Source: Xylocopa sonorina
Taxonomy: Eukaryota; Arthropoda; Insecta; Hymenoptera; Apidae
DNA: 64,000 bases
Reading direction: 5' to 3'
NCBI RefSeq assembly: GCF_050948175.1
Contig: NC_135198.1
Location: 8,507,001-8,571,000 of the forward strand
Shown: positions 14,101 through 26,608 of the stretch, piece after piece
How the letters are laid out: each line of letters starts with the position of its first letter
How positions within the stretch are numbered: position 1 is the stretch's first letter
Program-made: the position numbers and the translations under genes
Notes under the pieces: generated by a model
Told to the model about the DNA's origin: nothing
The model's database searches: none
Seen by the model: only the letters and a program-made list of their open reading frames with translations

Positions 14101-17100
14101 AAAGGTGCCGGGGCTAAATTTAAATTCCAAACATCCGCGATACCAGCTGCGAAAAAAAGACCATCGTTGTGGATTTTCGAGAGGGCTCCCTCGAGAGATT
14201 TTCCTCGCGCGCTCGTTCGTTCCGCGAACGCGTGCCTCGCGTCGATACCCTTTACGCCTTTGTATATTTTTCTCTTTTACCACGGTCTCGGAATCGTTGA
14301 TTCGGAATTTGCATTTACCCTTTGAACGTCTACCTCTTTTTTTTTCCTGAGAAAGAATCGTCCGAGAAATTAGTACGATGGAGATGTTACGAGCTAATTG
14401 CTACAGTGTTTGGTACCATTTCTCTCCACTCGCTTCGCTCAGAAATTTGTAAAGAATGAAACATCTGAAGCTTCGTCGCTTTTAAATATTATCGAATACG
14501 ATTAAATCCCAGAAGCTAATATCGTTTTTAATGAACTTCTGAAACTTTTGAAAATGATTTCAGGGATCAGAGGAGGGTTTAAGGAGAGAGGACCGTGGAG
14601 TTGTACGGAAACACTTAAGCAGCCATTAAGTCGCGGCCGGTATTTAAATTCGAGCTTGACGTAGGGTCACTTAAAACAATCAACGGCGTCTCGACGCCTG
14701 GCGCAAATGGAATACCTGTTGCTTTTAACTACCTCCCACATCGAGCGGCAATCCACCGTCGACGACGACTTTACGGACTCTTGTATCGCGTTCAGAAATC
14801 TTGGCACATTCGGTAAGTTTAAAATACACGGGGGAGACTGGTCTCTCCGCTTATTTGTTTATTTAACGGTGCAAAATCTTCGCCACGCTTACGCTATATC
14901 GTGGAGAACCGGGGAGAGCTTCCGCAAACTCCTCTTTCGCGGACAATCCATCTCTTTCTCAGATTAATACATCATGCTTGATGTCTTCTTTACGATCTCA
15001 CATTCGAGGGACAGAAAAGAAGGGAAATCTATTTCAAAATTATCATCAAATTGTTAAGTTCAGTTCAACTTTTCGTGCAACTAACTACTCGCGAGCAACT
15101 TCGTACGAATTTCTACAGCATTACTCCGGACATTTATCTTCGCGGTATTTGTTAATCGTATCGAATCTGCGCGCAGATATAAATCGTATAACACTCGAAA
15201 TTCGCGAGCATTACGTAAACTTGAGTTAGGTAAAAATAAAAGTGAACACAGGGGTTTATTTTAACAATAAGTATTCAGGGAACTAGAACGAAGCTTTGTT
15301 CCCACTGTGTACAGGGGAAAGAGCGAAATACTTTACAATCCGATCGCATTAATCATATGACGAATATAGAATTGCATTCTACACGATTTTCGGTGACTGG
15401 GGGTCATCGATCAGTGATGTAATAATAATAATCGCGGAATTAACTCGCGTTCCCCGGTCGCGTCGCGGAAACGCGGCGGCCGGAAGTCCTCCGCGGTTGC
15501 CAGTCATAAATCCGTAATCCTGTCGCGTCGACGTGAGTTTGCTCGAGGGGTCGACAGCTCTCCCAGGACGTGTCAACGTGCGTGCGGATTAACCGTAACG
15601 CTGTTTGCGCGGTGGTGAACGCGGTTAACCCTAACTCTGAAATTCGGCTGATGCCGCGCGAAATCGAGTTTACAGAACCGCAGCCAGTTTGTTCCACTGG
15701 CGGCAACTTTGCCGGCAAGATTCGCGGCCGAATCAGCCGTGAAGTACTCAGACGGATGGTATTCCAGCAATCTCTTGTCATTTTAAATTGTTCCTTCCTT
15801 TTCTCTCTTTGTAAAAATGAGATAAGTATAGAAAATTCATAGGGTAATTTGGATGACACTTAGAGAAGAGAGTAGGTCAGATAGGATGCGATTAAAATGC
15901 GACGAATTCAGCAGTAAAATTAGAGCAAGATTTTAGTAAAGCTGGATTTATGCAAAGCTTAAAATTTCTGGCGTACAGTTAGCCGATGAACACGGCTTGG
16001 GATACCGGCATAGTATAGCACGTTGGCTCGAAAGTGGTGGATCGAGAATGAAAAACTTTGTAGCGGCATTAAAAATAGAAATGAGAAATTTCAGCGAATG
16101 GTTTAACTGCCGCCGAGTTTACGGCTTCGATAACGTAATCGAGTGAAAGGTATATTTCTGGTGCGTCAAAAGGATGCGGATAATACTTTTAAATAGAGCA
16201 AGAAACATCGGAGCTCGTTGCAGAGTGATACGTAGAACTTAAACGTTCGCTGCCTCGACGGAACATTCGCTTCGACAGAAATTGGCTGAAATTACATTGT
16301 AGAAAAGAAGTGGATCGTTAGAATTTCTTTCTACAAAAAATCTACTTTCACACTTCAGAATCCCTCGTTGTTCCCTAATTTCAAAACCTAAAATTCGCAA
16401 GAAAATATAGAATATTCTACAACCTTCAGCTCTTAAAGGGAGACTAAAACTGGGACTAAAGCTAAAGAAAAACAGTCACTTCCTCACACGTTCCGCGTTA
16501 ATAACGCGAGGCGTAATCCCAAAATCGTTTCCTCAAATTTCTCTGAAAATACCGAGATCCCAGCCACGCGTTAGGGACGGAAACCGAAATATTCGAGGAG
16601 CAAAAGCGAAAGCAAATAACCGAGGCCCCTTTCGCGATCGCTAACAAGCCCGGCCAACTTCCTGTTCCGCGCGTAATCCTAATACGACGTTAAATAACAA
16701 GCATCCGTCTACCGTTTCGCCCCTTTTCCGCCTCGCAAGCCCACGGCCAACCCCTCGCCCGGCCGTCCCAGCCCAGGCGTTTCTAAACATCGTCCGTACG
16801 TTGGGCACGCTGTACGTGCGGCAACCGGCTACATGGCTAAGATCCAGAGAGTGTTCCCGCTATATTAAGACCGCCTTATATAACGACGTTCAGTCATATC
16901 CGCGGGGTACTCTCTTCTGTATGAACCTTTAATACGGCCGAGAGCCACCGTGGACGCCGTTTCCTGCGCGGTCCTCGCGAGCCACCGGCGCAGAAGTGGC
17001 CGCTTAATTAGATTTTCCGAGAACAGCCGGCCGCCCGCTGGCCGGATCCACCCGCGAACCGACACTTCCGGCCGCGTCGTCAAAGATAGCTGTCGCGCTG

Positions 17101-17670
17101 CGGACAGCTGATTCCGCCGGCTGAAAGCGAGACGCTTTTACCCTCGCGACCGTATTCTCGACTTGGTCCGGCGAATCCTCCGCGGTGGGTGGGTAATCAA
17201 CGGGGATAAAGGATCGTGGCGATGTTTCAGAATCCTCGAACGACTCGCTGCTAACGATTTGTAGACGCTGCGAGTCTGTTCGTTACCCTGGCGTGACGCT
17301 GGGGGACGCGTACGCAGGATGAAAGTTAATACGGACAGTTAGTTAGCTGTAAAACATTAGCTTTGACGGGCTCTCGGAAGGAGTCGCGGTGATTTGTGGC
17401 CTTGTAATTAATGGTGGACGAAGAGGGAAAGGTGTAGCCGCGGTTGGTTCGTTTTATTGGATCAAAGGGACAGCAGGACAAATTGATGGTTTATTTCTTG
17501 TCAAGCTTTCTGGAACAGAAATTCAAGTATACACCGTGGATATTGGACTTTGCTAATTTTTATTAATGCTCGTCTACCCTTATGGTTGCCAATGAATATA
17601 CCAAAAGACATGAATTGGATCTTGATTGCTCGCGATCGCTGTAATTTCAGCTTAAATCCAGTTCTCGCGA

Positions 17671-17950
17671 AGCGAGCCTAAGGGTTTTGGGTTAGTTGGA
17701 GTACACTCTCGACTGCGCGTGAAATTTGGCTAGAAAAAAATACGCGCGCCGGGGGAAACCTGCCGGGTCGAAAGGGTTCTACTCGAGGAAAATTAAAGCG
17801 AGTGGTCTCGGTGGCGGTACTCGGAAGAGCAGGGTGTTTGACCAGATATACCGATGGAAGTGAGCGTAAGACGTTTACGCGAGGCTGATTAAGCTTGGAT
17901 TTCGTTGGAGTATATTCTCGACTTCGTGTGAAGTCTGAGAGGTGGCGTTT
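17671..17950. repeat. Diverged direct duplication (two copies about 210 bp apart)
   Basis: The segment at 17694-17727 and that at 17904-17937 match at about 28 of 34 positions, starting GTTGGAGTA. Similarity extends weakly to the left (GCGAG-CT...). Two old copies in the same orientation. Confidence 0.5.
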
Positions 17951-20900
17951 GAAGAGTTCCTCACCGAGATTGAAGTTCCGCTTGAGGGAAATTAATCCTT
18001 TGACTGTTGATCACTCGAAAGCAAAGCGTCCGCGGTGAATTATAGCGGCCCGCAGCACGGTGGTGCCAAACACTTTCCCGTTTCCTTCGTTTTTCCACTT
18101 GGAAGTTGGAAATTTGTCTGTTTCTTTGAAAATCGCGAGTTTCATTGAAAATAATTTTAATAATTAGACTGACCCACTTAATTCTAATTTACCTGGACAC
18201 TGGATGCTACCCTAAACATGTTAGTTACTCGAGGGAAGATCGAAGGAGGAACTGTATCATAGGTAGAACCAACGAAAGCTCTAGGAAGTCGTATTTTAAC
18301 TCGACAATTGTAACTGGTGGCAAGCGAGCATCGAAACAATTAGTGGTGCACCCCAATCTGTTAATTCGTGCGTCTAATGCGACACCACCGTGCGTCACGG
18401 TGGTCACTCGATCCTAATCTAACCGACCGATTGTTCTCGTGGGTGTGCCATTTCTCGCCGCGACCCTCTTTGTTAAAAAGCCGATCGGTTCGCCGCTGGT
18501 CAGCCATGTAATTACACGTGGGTGCGCGTCTGTCGCGTCCAGGGGTTAATTAGCTTGTTGCGTTGTCGTTCTTAGCCGAGTAACGACGGAATTCAGCGGC
18601 GAGCGAAAGGTTGTTGAGCATCTCGTTGGGGTGAGACTCGTGTCTGATGCTGGTAACTTGATTAATTTAAACGAGACTCTAGGGTTCAATTGTGAATTCA
18701 TATTGAACCTAGTGATTAGTTATACGCTACTGTCTGAACTTTTGACGATACAACTGGTACCATTTTCGTTCCTTCTTAATTCCATTGTGTAAGATGCTTA
18801 TTTTTCAAGTAGGATGATCCTCATAGAATCGGGGAGTAGGGAATAATTAGGTCACAGATTTGGCTTAAATATAGCGCTTCGAGAACCGTGTACCAAACTC
18901 TGAATCAAGATTGGAATTGGAATTTGGCACGTGCTTTGTCACCAAGAAGGGGGTGGTTCTAATTTAATATCGAGAACCTACGAAAAAGTGTGGATCTAAG
19001 ACTTATAGCAGTGTGATAAATGAAATTAACATTACTACCCTCCATTTCTATCCCATTATCGCTTTTGAAAATTGTTCGAATCTCGAGTGGATTCGAACAA
19101 CCTCCTCCACACACCAGCTGGGGGATGATTTTTCACGGGATCGGGGAACGTCGAAGTATCTCCGCAAAGGATTCCCATCTCTGAGTTTCCTCGAAGCCTG
19201 AAATTGTTTGTTCTTCGCCAGATTCGCGGCTACGCGACTCCTCGCAGTCGCGACGCTCAGTTTGTTTGAGTTGGCGCCGCGGCGCGCACCGCCGCGGAAA
19301 TTGCAAATACGTACAGGCGCGCCGTGCGATCGTCCGGAAAGAAAATATCCAGACAGGCCTGCTTCGAACATTCCACCCACCCGTCGTACCATTTTTTTCT
19401 TGTTCTCGTTCGCCGTTTCTATTCTCGGCGATCGAAGCTACGATAGAAACTAATTCGAACGAGCAATCTCTCGAAAATCGTATTCAGTGACAAATTATTG
19501 TATGTAACAGGAATAATGAAAATCACAATTAATCCTTTCTATTGCTGTGTGATTTGGTAATAGTTCATCAGAATTAAATTGTGATAAATAGATGATAGAA
19601 TGAGGCTTTTTTATGTTAATTCACGTTCTGGTGGAATCTTCATAGCGGAAACCCCAAGCAAAATACCTACGATCTATAATTCACTCACTGGGACTAATTA
19701 CCCCCCTTTCGCTACGTTCGAGTCTTCGAACTCGATAAAAGGAAGACACGAGGCAACAGCGGAACGTACAAGACGAAAAAGCAATAAAAAGAACGGAGTT
19801 TACACAAGGTTCTAATCCTGGTTTCGAGTCCAGTTTACCAGGGAATTGCTCTTTAATTAAGACCGAGGTACGGCTGTTGCAAAGGAAAAACGCGATTCGT
19901 TCGGGCGGAGGTGATGCGAGCACGACGGACCTGGTGGTTCCCAAGGATAAAGACGAATGGTCGTTGCCAGAAACGGGGAATAATACGGCGTGAATTATTT
20001 AGAGAGGCAGTGGCGGGCGATAAAATCGCGAGACCACGGGACAGGAGAACGTAACGACGGGGGATGAAGAAGTCATTAGCGCGTGTTCACGACGTTCGTA
20101 CGTCACAAAATAATCGCGGGTAACCACAAACCGCTGTCGAATCGCCGCGAGATTCTTTTGCCACGTCGAAGAGATTTAACTCGCTGGGTAAAATGATACG
20201 CGAGCGAAAAATTCTATAGATCGTACAAGATTTAAGTAGATAATAATACAAAAATTTGTATTGCTTTTGTCAAAATTGCAAATAATCTAGAGTTGGATGA
20301 GAATGAGAAAGAAGTTAGAACGAGAGAATTATTATGGAGGTTTATAAGTAGTCAAGCCACTCTGCAATCTTGCGACGGTAGCTGTCCGATCTACTGCGCA
20401 TTGTATTATATTTAAGAACACCCATCTATTCGTATCTTTCGTGATTTACTTCTGAAACGTAAAAAAGCTGCTCATCGAACCATTTTCACTAAACGAGAAT
20501 GAGAAACTTGTATAAAAAAGAAACTGTTCAAAGAACTGACATCGGGTTAACCAGAGCATCGTGGAATATCAAGTGACTCGATCCATATTAGTACGTATTC
20601 GAAACTGAAAAACTATCAGCAAAAATCTGAAGACGAAACGAAAATTCGAATCTCGCGTTCGCGGATTCGCACGTTGCGATTCTCGTTCGACGATCGATCG
20701 ATCGACCGATCGATGGAAAAGGAGCGAGCGTCGCGCAAAGAACTGGATACGAGGTAGAAGGGTTCGCGAGGGAGAAGCAAACTGTTGCTTCGATTCGAAA
20801 AATGGTGAAATCGTACCTGCTGGCCCGGTTGGTGGCGGTGGTCGAGACGTGATCGATCAGGATTTATCACCGTCGAATGTCACTTGCCGATCGGTTCTCC

Positions 20901-21778
20901 GCTGGGTGGAAATTAGGAAATCCGTGAAAGCCAAAGCGAGGGTGGACGCCTTGATGCGAACTGACTGCGACCGTTTCATTCAAGAAGGCGTCGGCGGTCG
21001 TCGCGACGCCCCTCGCGCAAGCGCCACGACGGCCGTCCCTTTTTTCTCCTCTTCCTTTATCCCCCTCGACGCAAACGCGCGCGCGCGCAACCCGACGTCG
21101 CGACGCGTTCCGATTTATTTGGATTAATTGAAATATGCTCCCGATATTAATAGGCGGGGACCGTCACAGGTCTCGGTTCCGTCGTCGTGGAAAGAGAGAT
21201 CCGTGCATTTCAATTAACGCCGGCTTCGAGGCTCCGAAGTCGTCGATGGACCATGAAGATATCGTTTCTTTGCGCACTCGAAGTTTCGCGATCATTTTAA
21301 TACTACAATTATCGTATTTAATGAGAGATGGTATTGATGCAAGATCTGTAATTGTTCGATGCAGTTTGCTTGATAATATTCACACGTATATTCTATCTCT
21401 TTCTGATTTGTAGTACTGTAATACTAAGATCGCGAGCTCGTTCGAAAGCTCTTACGGATTTCGTGAATCGATTTTGCAAATCGCACTTATCGCTGACAAA
21501 TCTTCCTAAATTTTTGGTGAACGAATGTCGCAGGCGTTTTGTGGGTTACTGAGAATCGACGAAACCCGGGTCGATGTCTCCTCGTAGGTTTTGGAACGAC
21601 GTCGTTCGATTCGTGGGTTCCTGCAGTGCAGCTGTCGGAAAGAAAACGAGAGATAGGTGCACGGGGCGTCGTGGACAGTGAAAAATGGGATTCGGTAAAT
21701 ACGAAACAGAGCATCGGGAATGGAGTGGTGAAAATTTGAATTGGACATTGTAACCCGATGCACGGGTATGTAGAATAT

Positions 21779-21965
21779 CAAGTGGGATCTGGAAAGTGTG
21801 CTGGCCGTTAAGATCCGGGATACGGTATGTGAAGTATGAGATATAGAACGTAGTATGTGGGATGTGAGAAGTGCGAGGGAAGATATATATGGAATGGAGA
21901 GTGCGATATCATAACTGGAATGTAAGGGTTAGGAGCTAGAACGTGGAAAGTGGAGTCGCGGTAAA
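21779..21965. repeat. Degenerate purine/GT-rich short repeats
   Basis: A G/A/T-rich stretch in which words such as GTATGTG, GGGATGTGAG and GGAATG recur irregularly. It looks like a decayed minisatellite. No exact unit can be given. Confidence 0.35.
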
Positions 21966-24176
21966 AGTGGGATGAATTATGGATCGATACTCTGAGAAAC
22001 GCGCGATCGAAGTGGGAACGATTTCCGCGTTAAAGGCGAAACGACGAGGCGAATTAAGCGGAAACGTAACGGTTTCCGGTCTGAACGATCCTCCATCGGA
22101 AGAATTCTGTTCGATTCGCGGACAACGATGGTCCTCGCGCTTCTCTGCTCGATATTAACCCAAGGAATTCCTCTCTAACCGGCTCTGATGCATAGCTGAA
22201 TGAAGACATTGTACGCGGACTGTGAAAAGAAGAATAAAGTTCACGGGTGGATGGAATGTAGGAGTCGAACGACCGTAGAAGCCTCTGCTGGCCCAAAAAT
22301 AGACACGGAATGACACGGGGAAGCGGATACCGTAATATTTTAGTATCACAGAAATAAAACTGGAAGCCATCTGGCCAATTATACGAGGTGCATAAATCCG
22401 CGGCGAATGCCGGACGAGAAAACAAACTGGTCGCCGCGTTCCGTCCCGGTTTACGACTTCCGATCGATCGATCCTGCCGGACAGAAATCGCGCGACACGT
22501 CCAACTTGCGTCACCCCCGGACGACGTCGTCGTGGTTAAAGGATTCGGTTCCAACAAGTTGCGTAACTTGCACGAGAGACTTGCGTGCTCCTTGAAATTC
22601 TCCATTCCGTTTCCTCTCACTAGAATGTACATCGAGCTTACAGAAAGGCGATCGATGGATCCGTGCGTGTGAAATCGTTTGAAATTTTGATCGTTTGACA
22701 CGCTTTAGCGTCAGACGATTAGTCGAAACCATTTCTTTTTTCGTTCAGGTACGTATATATGTATCCACGCATCTTTTTACTCTTCTTTACTTTATTTCTA
22801 GACATTAATTTATCTCTCAGAGTTTATAATAATCCCGTAAGCCGATCCGATGAGCGACACGCGAGGAAAATCCTCGCGGCCCGTTTTCCGTGAACGGTCG
22901 CGTCTTGATTCGACGCGGTTCTCTACTTCAGATCGTAGTACGCGTCTGAAGAAGCTCGAGTAGATCGGTCTGCAAATAAATCAGATACGCTAACGAGCCT
23001 CTGCTGCCCGTTGGATCGCACAACCTTGCTCGAGATCCCTTTTAAAGTTGGGTTCCCACTAGCTGTCCATCTCACGGCCCGACGTGAATCATTTCCAAGC
23101 TGTCGATGTAATTTCGGCTGGTTCCCTTCACGTTTGAACAGCGGTAACGCGCGTCAGTTATTTACCAACGGTAACCACGCGTTTCAGTCGGATCGATTCG
23201 CGTCCCCTGACATTTTTATCTCGAACCAGAAGGCGATAGAATTCCTCGTCGCGAACCTCGCGACTTCGTTTCGCGACTCGACGGAAAAGTACGCCGATAC
23301 GCGAAACCAGTTTAAAATACCGATACGCGCAGCGGAAACTATAGCTACCCTGTCGCATCAAACAACACACCGTTTAACAAGATGCATAGTCGCACATAGC
23401 TTTCTCCCATGCGTTGACAAATATCAACGCGCATAAATTCGCCCATCCTCGACGTAGATCCTAAATCTTTAGCAGAAGTATCTCTGTAGATTCCATAGAG
23501 CGGTGCGAACCAGCGGTGAAATAAAATCAAGGAAACCGTTCACCCTCGACCATATAATTGTAAAGATTTATATACTTATTACTAGTCGTTCCCTACCAAG
23601 AGTTATCGTTTCCTTTGTCCGTCTTCCTGTAAATCATACGCGATAGAGTACCATTTACGTGTCCGTGTAACAAATGAATCACCGATTTCCTTCGTCGCGT
23701 TCCGTTGAAAAACGAATTTTTCAACAGTGCACTCGTATTGCGATCATATACCAAGAATTAGCGTAATTTAAATCGCACGCCTACAGTAGTGCAGCTTAGA
23801 CGATCGTTTCGTTTCGTGGAAGCGAAGTTCTGGCCGTCTCGTTAGAATTTCGCGCAGGGTCGCGATGTCGAGGGTGCGCGCAAGGGTTGGCCCGGCTGTA
23901 AAGGCCGGTTCCGTTATCCACGAGGCGGCGTTTCCGGCGAGGCGCGCGCGTAAAGAGGTCAGTCGGAGGATCGGAAAGAGTGCGTGAAACCGTGCGAGAG
24001 TGGAAAGGATCGCGTTCGCAAGGTAAGGCAGGGAAAGACGTCTATTTCCGAACGAGCGTAGCTCCAAATTTAAACGACGCCACCCGCCTCCGGTGGCTTC
24101 CACTTCCTCCCGAGCGCATCACTTTCGTTAAGCTGCTGCCCATCACGGCTCGCGTTCATTAAGCTCCGAGAACTGT

Positions 24177-24216
24177 TTTCTCTCTCTCTCTCTCTCCCTC
24201 TCTCTCTCTTTCTGCT
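24177..24216. repeat. (CT)n microsatellite
   Basis: An interrupted CT dinucleotide run of about 40 bp with CCC and TTT interruptions. Confidence 0.85.
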
Positions 24217-24595
24217 CTCAGGCAAGAAATATAGCCGGTGGAAATAGATGATTTTAAGTAAATGTTTCTCTTTCTTTAAACAAATATCCCCGGCCCGAAT
24301 ATTTCCGCGCGCGGGATTATTGTAAATGGAATATTCTTCGAAACGGTTGCGGTTTGATAAATGGCACTCGAGCCGGGTATTTTAAGAACGATTTATGAAT
24401 ATCGGTATACGCGGTAGCTGGATGTAGAATTTATTAAGTTAACATTAGATTTAGTATTCGATTGTTCTATTTCCAGCCTCTGTCTTCTCTCTGTCGCCTT
24501 TGCAGTGCTTGTACGTTACTTCCCTTCAGCGATTTCTTCCTTTCCTTCCTTTCAATCGATTCTGTTGACCGCGTATGCATTGCAATTAGTTATTA

Positions 24596-24760
24596 ATGTG
24601 TTTTATTGTGCATAACAGTTTTTCTACGCACTCTACTTGCGTGGACAAGCAGGAACTTCACGATGCAGCTGGATCTCTTCGGAATTTCATCAACTACCTC
24701 TGCAGGAAGCATCATACGTTATTTTATAAGTGCCTAAGTACATATTCGCATAAGTTTTAG
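24596..24760 (+). CDS. Candidate small ORF or terminal exon left of the satellite array
   Basis: An ATG-started frame of 54 codons plus TAG, with balanced amino-acid composition: a Cys/His-containing N-terminal half, a helix-like middle (KQELHDAAGSLRNFINYL) and a basic Cys/Lys/His tail. Possible splice acceptors lie upstream at 24505 (CCTTTGCAG) and inside the ORF at 24618 (CATAACAG), so it may be the end of a longer reading frame. An AATAAA signal follows at 24836-24841, 76 nt after the stop. I do not recognise the protein. The combination of open frame, acceptor and polyadenylation signal is suggestive but could be chance. Confidence 0.28.
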   Translation: MCFIVHNSFSTHSTCVDKQELHDAAGSLRNFINYLCRKHHTLFYKCLSTYSHKF

Positions 24761-24835
24761 TCATAAGACGTATTGTACCTTATAATTATTAGTTTATAAG
24801 AGTATTCCTGTAATTATTAATGTACCAAGGTGCTC

Positions 24836-24841
24836 AATAAA
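24836..24841 (+). promoter_or_regulatory. Candidate polyadenylation signal AATAAA (plus strand)
   Basis: A perfect AATAAA in AT-rich DNA, 76 nt downstream of the candidate terminal frame at 24596-24760 and about 170 bp before the satellite array. AATAAA is common by chance in AT-rich sequence; its position is the only support. Confidence 0.3.
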
Positions 24842-25010
24842 CATTTTATAATTTAATTTATTGTTTAAATATTCAATGACCATCCCAGCACCCCTAGAAA
24901 GACCCATCCCAATCCTTAAACGAGGAGAAACTCGTAAAAAATAGCCCAGAACATAATTAAATTAGTTGTAAGTCTGAATCTTCGCGCCTCCGTTGCAAAA
25001 ATCTTCAAAA

Positions 25011-26040
25011 TTCCAAGAAAATGACGTCACTTCCGGGAATCGCCGAAATTCTAGGAATTCTCGATGACGTCATTTCCAAGAAGTGGCACTATTCGGATAC
25101 CTCCTATGACGTCATGTTCTCCTGATACATTGCCGATTTTTCGAACAAAATCTTGAAAATCTGACTTTGTATCAGGAGAACATAAGTAGTGAGGAGGTAT
25201 GCGCGCCACTTCTAGGAAAATGACGTCACTTCCAAGAATTGCCAAAATTCCTGGAATTTTCGATGACGTCATTTCCAAGAAGTGGCAAAACTCGGATACC
25301 TCCTATGACGTCATGTTCTCCTGATACATTGCCGATTTTTCGAACAAAATCTTGAAAATCTGACTTTGTATCAGGAGAACATAAGTAGTGAGGAGGTATG
25401 CGCGCCACTTCTAGGAAAATGACGTCACTTCCAAGAATTGCCAAAATTCCTGGAATTTTCGATGACGTCATTTCCAAGAAGTGGCAAAACTCGGATACCT
25501 CCTATGACGTCATGTTCTCCTGATACATTGCCGATTTTTCGAACAAAATCTTGAAAATCTGACTTTGTATCAGGAGAACATAAGTAGTGAGGAGGTATGC
25601 GCGCCACTTCTAGGAAAATGACGTCACTTCCAAGAATTGCCAAAATTCCTGGAATTTCTGATGACGTCATTTCCAAGAAGTGGCAAAACTCGGATACCTC
25701 CTATGACGTCATGTTCTCCTGATACAAAGTTGGATTTTCGAGATTTTGGTCGAAAAATCGGCAATGTATCAGGAGAACATAAGTAGTGAGGAGGTATGCG
25801 CGCCACTTCTAGGAAAATGACGTCACTTCCAAGAATTGCCAAAATTCCTGGAATTTCTGATGACGTCATTTCCAAGAACTGGCACTATTCGGATACCTCC
25901 TATGACGTCATGTTCTCCTGTTACAAAGTCGGATTTTCGAGATTTTGGTCGAAAAATCGGAAATGTATCAGGAGAACATAAGTTGTGAGGAGGTATCCGA
26001 AAGTGCCACTTCTTGGAAGTGACGTCATTTTCCAGGAATT
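25011..26040. repeat. 199-bp tandem array of nested inverted repeats with TGACGTCA palindromes
   Basis: About five tandem units with a period of 199 bp start near 25017, 25216, 25415, 25613 and 25812, followed by a partial end unit. Each unit carries TGACGTCA three times, and the end piece adds one, for 16 perfect copies in about 1 kb (for example 25022, 25065, 25107). Within a unit, GTTCTCCTGATACA and TGTATCAGGAGAAC form a perfect 14-bp stem around a 38-bp core. Around that, GAAGTGGC...ATACCTCC pairs imperfectly with GAGGAGGTAT...CACTTC. The array begins and ends with related inverted sequence (AAATGACGTCACTTCC at the left, its complement at the right). It looks like a satellite built from a foldback or MITE-type element. 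The short ORFs repeating every 199 bp on the minus strand are artefacts of the periodicity. Confidence 0.93.
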
Positions 26041-26131
26041 CGCTGAATTTATGGAGTAATGAGGAAAAGGAGTGGATAAGATTGAAGAAGGTAATTGAAC
26101 AAACTCATTGTATTATTTTCTTATCAAATAA

Positions 26132-26141
26132 TTTATTTATT
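26132..26141 (-). promoter_or_regulatory. Candidate overlapping polyadenylation signals AATAAATAAA (minus strand)
   Basis: Two overlapping AATAAA hexamers on the minus strand, about 92 bp outside the right end of the satellite array and pointing towards it. The frames at 26254-26447 and 26609-26749 lie upstream of them on the same strand. Supported by motif and position only. Confidence 0.28.
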
Positions 26142-26608
26142 TAATCAAGTTAGTACAATATACAGTCAATTACACGTAAACTACATATTTTACAATAATA
26201 ATATACATATAATACAATATTTTATACATCTATTATAGTGTAATATTAATTATTTAACTATTAATCATTTTCTTAACATTAATATACAGTGATACGAAGT
26301 AGTTGATCGGTACCCGCTTCTTTCTGTTCTCTTCTTCTGCCTGATCCTTTCTTCTTTCTTCTCCTCTTGAGCAGGTAGTTAAAATGATCCTGATTGATTG
26401 TAGGAAGTTCCTAAATTCCGCTGACTTTATCTTCTTTCCCGTAAGACCTATAACAGAACGAAGAAACGATTAGAGATACCGCTTGGAGAACTTTGCATTA
26501 AAATTATAGCGTAGGGAAGCAGATGTGGTTGAATGAGTGCAATGGATAGATTTAATACAGTAAAACGTTCGGTTGATTTATATTTAATCGTATATAAATA
26601 GATTTGTA

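Larger units (their letters stand above)
1..24480. other. Long stretch without a recognised gene
   Basis: No exon here could be tied to a known family. The many 60-140-codon frames are mostly Arg/Ser-rich, which the CpG/TCG-rich composition produces by chance. Contents I can point to are a short CT-rich tract near 2841, two weak small ORFs (5098 and 7917), a diverged direct duplication near 17671/17880, a GATC-type run near 20690-20713, and a degenerate purine-rich stretch at 21779-21965. The region may be intergenic or a large intron. Confidence 0.5.

Noticed and set aside
19795..19850. Second tRNA T-arm-like stretch (GGTTTCGAGTCC)
   Set aside because: No matching A-box or acceptor stem upstream.
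22054..22701. 215-codon minus-strand frame
   Set aside because: No motif or coding-like bias seen. Overlapping plus-strand frames are equally plausible. Stop codons are scarce in this CpG-rich composition.
24640..24730. Resemblance of the small frame near 24640-24730 (SLRNFINYLCRKH) to the C-terminus of NPY/NPF peptides
   Set aside because: There is no Gly-Lys-Arg amidation/processing site, no signal peptide, and the residue matches are few. Probably coincidence.
25051..25875. Series of near-identical minus-strand ORFs of about 80 codons
   Set aside because: They repeat every 199 bp because of the satellite array. They overlap inverted repeats and palindromes, so they are not independent genes.
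25011..26040. CRISPR-like array
   Set aside because: Repeats are 199 bp and contiguous with no unique spacers, in a eukaryotic sequence. This is a satellite.
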